A stretch of DNA of 64,000 nucleotides, taken from NCBI GenBank assembly GCA_963720785.1, contig CAVRGQ010000005.1:372001-436000 (forward strand), written 5' to 3'. Under the pieces are notes generated by a model. That model was not told where the DNA came from, did not search any database, and saw only the letters and a program-made list of their open reading frames with translations. A program made the position numbers and the translations under genes. Below, one piece after another: positions 61,911 to 64,000 of the stretch; the first letter of the stretch is position 1; each line of letters begins with the position of its first letter. The DNA comes from CAVRGQ01 sp963720785. Its GTDB lineage: Bacteria; Actinomycetota; Acidimicrobiia; IMCC26256; DASPTH01.

Positions 61911-63020
61911 TTACGCGCCGGTCGCGATGACGTCGTCGGGATCGGGCGGTGCAGCCGGGCCCGCGAGCGGGTCGTCGGCGTGCACGCCGTCGTCCGACAC
62001 GTGCGGCGTCCAGTCGTCGCCGCCCCAGTACCGCCACTGGTGACGGCCCGACGGGTCGGGGAACCAGTCGGGGGCAACCCGCGGCAACGCCGGTGGCGTG
62101 GGCGCGACCGGAGCCAGCGCCGCGACGCCACCGCGGCTCACGTGCTCGGTCCAGGCGACGCCGTCCCAGTAGCGGAAGTCGAACAACCCGCTGGGGTCGA
62201 CGTACCAACCGGGCGCGGGCAGCCCGTTCGGGCCCGTCACCACCTGCTGTGCGACTTGCTGGTACCCCGTCTGCGGGTAGCCGGCCTGCTGGTACCCGCC
62301 GTACGCGTGGGCACCGCCCTCCACCTGCGCACGCGTGACCGCGGGGTCGACCGCGTTCTGGTGCTCCTGGCGCTGCGTGATGTCCCACACGATCCACGCG
62401 CCGAGCAGCCCCGAGAGCGCGAGCACGCCCCGGGTCACGCCGAACCACACGTCGGCGCTGCTCGCCGAGAGGTGGCCGAGCAGCACCCACGCGATGCTGA
62501 ACGCGTACCCGACCGACCCCAGGAGGTACGCCACCCACCACGTCGCGACCCGACCGCTGGAATGACGCGAACGCCACGCATCTCCGCGCTCCACGTCGGG
62601 ACCAGAGCTGCGCCACAGGTCGGACATCGTCTGGTACGGCAGCACGAAGTTGAGGAGCGGCACGAGCCAACCCGCGATCACCCAACCAGGCGATTGGCGG
62701 GCGCCCCTGCGCCCGAGCGCAACTGCGTTGCCCGCACTGCGCCAGGTCCAGACGATGTAGAGCACCAGCGCCGCCGTGACCGCGTACGACGCGGCCGAGA
62801 ACCACTGCGAATTGGCGGTGGCCATGGCGTCCTGCACCCGAGTGTCGAAGGCGCTGTTGTTGACGTCGGTCGACTGGAGCACGTCGTACACCCGCGCCCA
62901 GCGAGTGCCTTCGTGCAGGAACATGCAGACGATGTTGAGCATCGCGCCGCCCACGAGCACGCCACCGGTCCACTTGGCGAGCGTGCGGTTGGATCTCCAG
63001 TAGCGCGGCTTGTCGTTCAC
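61911..63020 (-). CDS. DUF4328 membrane protein with DUF2510 domains
   Basis: A 369-residue protein. The N-terminal part (about 10-215) has several membrane segments with the DUF4328 look: SAASYAVTAALVLYIVWTWR, GWVIAGWLVPLLNFVLPYQT and AWRSRHSSGRVATWWVAYLL. The C-terminal half has two DUF2510 modules: PAPGWYVDPSGLFDFRYWDG and DWFPDPSGRHQWRYWGGDDW, each a short Trp-rich beta unit. GTG at 63020 is chosen since the first helix follows; an in-frame start at 63086 is possible. Function unknown. Confidence 0.72.
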   Translation of the reverse strand: MNDKPRYWRSNRTLAKWTGGVLVGGAMLNIVCMFLHEGTRWARVYDVLQSTDVNNSAFDTRVQDAMATANSQWFSAASYAVTAALVLYIVWTWRSAGNAVALGRRGARQSPGWVIAGWLVPLLNFVLPYQTMSDLWRSSGPDVERGDAWRSRHSSGRVATWWVAYLLGSVGYAFSIAWVLLGHLSASSADVWFGVTRGVLALSGLLGAWIVWDITQRQEHQNAVDPAVTRAQVEGGAHAYGGYQQAGYPQTGYQQVAQQVVTGPNGLPAPGWYVDPSGLFDFRYWDGVAWTEHVSRGGVAALAPVAPTPPALPRVAPDWFPDPSGRHQWRYWGGDDWTPHVSDDGVHADDPLAGPAAPPDPDDVIATGA

Positions 63021-63043
63021 GGTGGTGGCCCGGCGAACCGGTG

Positions 63044-64000
63044 CTACATGAACATGTCCTTGAGGCGGTCGAACGACTCGAGGCAACGCCCCGCGCCGAG
63101 CACAACCGTCTCCAAGGGCAGGTCGACGAGTTGAGCGCGCACCGCGGTCTCCTTCTCGATGCGGAGATCGAAGCCGCGGAGCATGGCGCCGCCACCCACG
63201 AGGTGGATGCCCTCGTTGAGGAGGTCCTGCGACAGCTCGGGAGGCGTGCGCGCGAGCGCCTGCTTCACCGCGCCGAGGATCGCCTGGATCGGTTCGTCGA
63301 TCGCCTCGCGGATCTCCTCGGGCGTGAGCACGATCGTCTTGGGCATGCCGCTCATGAGGTCGCGCCCGCGCACCTCGGCCTTGTACTCGTCGTCGGTGGG
63401 GAACACCGAGCCGATCGCGAGCTTCACCTCTTCCGCGGTGCGTTCACCGATGGCCAGGCCGTATTCGCGACGCACATAGCCCTGGATCGCGGCATCGATG
63501 TCGAAGGAGCCGACGCGCACCGCTTCCAGTGCGACGACGCCACCGAGCGAGATCACCGCGACCTCGCTCGTGCCACCGCCGATGTCGACGACCATGTTGC
63601 CGAGCGGCTCGTGGATCGGGAGCGAGGCGCCGATCGCGGCGGCCATCGGTTGTTCGATCAGGAAGGTCTGCGCGGCGCCGGCGCGACGCGCGGCCTCGAG
63701 CACCGCGCGCTGCTCCACGTGCGTGATCGCCGAGGGCACGCAGATGAGCACCCGCGCGCGCTGCATGCGCGAGATGCCCGCGCGCTGGAACAGCATGCGG
63801 ATCAGGCGCTGGGTGATCTCGAAGTCGGTGATGGCACCACCGCGGAGGGGGCGCACCGCCACGATGTAACCGGGCGTGCGGCCGATCATCTGCCACGCGT
63901 CGTGCCCGAGCGCGAGCACCTCGTGGGTGCGCGTGTTCATCGCGATGACGGTCGGTTCGTTGAGGATGATCCCCTGGCCGCGCGCGTACACGAGGGTGTT
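63044..64000 (-). CDS. mreB: Rod-shape-determining actin homologue MreB (5' end outside window)
   Basis: A bacterial actin that guides cell-wall synthesis; 318 residues are visible and the start lies past the right edge. Motifs: LVYARGQGIILNEPTVIAMN, ATP-site GNMVVDIGGGTSEVAVISLG, PLRGGAITDFE, ERTAEEVKLAIGSVF and the C-terminal GIHLVGGGAMLRGFDLRIEK. This is the classical MreB form. The DUF4328 gene follows 23 bases downstream on the same strand. Confidence 0.93.
   Translation of the reverse strand, partial: NTLVYARGQGIILNEPTVIAMNTRTHEVLALGHDAWQMIGRTPGYIVAVRPLRGGAITDFEITQRLIRMLFQRAGISRMQRARVLICVPSAITHVEQRAVLEAARRAGAAQTFLIEQPMAAAIGASLPIHEPLGNMVVDIGGGTSEVAVISLGGVVALEAVRVGSFDIDAAIQGYVRREYGLAIGERTAEEVKLAIGSVFPTDDEYKAEVRGRDLMSGMPKTIVLTPEEIREAIDEPIQAILGAVKQALARTPPELSQDLLNEGIHLVGGGAMLRGFDLRIEKETAVRAQLVDLPLETVVLGAGRCLESFDRLKDMFM

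Overview
The window is about 70% G+C and densely packed, with many GTG starts, 4-base stop/start overlaps (ATGA, GTGA) and TANNNT -10 boxes 6-9 bases before start codons. It carries an ergothioneine operon, a SUF-only Fe-S system, an E2/E3/lipoylation cluster, a UPF0182 protein and a methionine aminopeptidase with a SEC-C tag. Together these point to a free-living actinobacterium. Gene style suggests the class Acidimicrobiia, but that placement is inference. No rRNA, tRNA, CRISPR array, prophage or insertion sequence was seen.

Layout. Positions 1-14125 hold a surface-polysaccharide locus: nucleotide-sugar enzymes (an epimerase, a UDP-sugar dehydrogenase, rmlA, rmlC, rmlB), three methyltransferases, GT2 and GT4 glycosyltransferases, and a Wzm/Wzt-type ABC exporter. 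Positions 14226-20814 (minus strand) hold lpd, a 2-oxoacid dehydrogenase E2, a LipB-LipA fusion, an M24 peptidase and a membrane protein. Positions 20960-24642 add a flippase, a GT4 and a GDP-6-deoxymannose reductase. Positions 24650-26656 hold a hydrolase, a DUF1802 protein and a leader region with a 13-codon ORF. Positions 26657-32344 form one minus-strand operon that looks like a rebuilt methylamine-utilisation (Mau) maturation cassette. Its centre is a Tat-exported protein that joins a MauA-like Cys-rich domain to a seven-bladed beta-propeller. It is served by a MauD-like thioredoxin, a MauE-like membrane protein and other membrane or secreted proteins. This is the strongest candidate for a little-described system.

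Positions 32394-39023 hold an acyl-CoA dehydrogenase, an MBL hydrolase, map, two GT4 enzymes and a larger MBL-fold protein. Positions 39096-43701 are the egtABCD operon, preceded by a palindrome and a 24-codon ORF coupled to egtA. Positions 43750-46982 hold a glycogen-debranching-type glucosidase and a divergent GT4. Positions 47021-54754 hold two convergent suf operons (sufC-sufS-sufU and sufB-sufD-Rieske-sufC). They share a 14-bp motif upstream, which suggests co-regulation. The remainder holds UPF0182, a DivIVA-like protein with a phage-head-like Cys tail, a PDZ/Lon-like protease, a HEAT-repeat protein, a DUF4328/DUF2510 protein and the end of mreB.

A caution runs through the window. Nine genes have their reading frame broken, ten events in all. 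Seven events are explained exactly by loss of one CG dinucleotide from a CG run, an eighth (in the PDZ protease) also needs two bases but cannot be placed, and two need one base. This is more like a systematic sequencing or assembly error than real gene decay, so these genes are annotated as intact in function but frameshifted as written.
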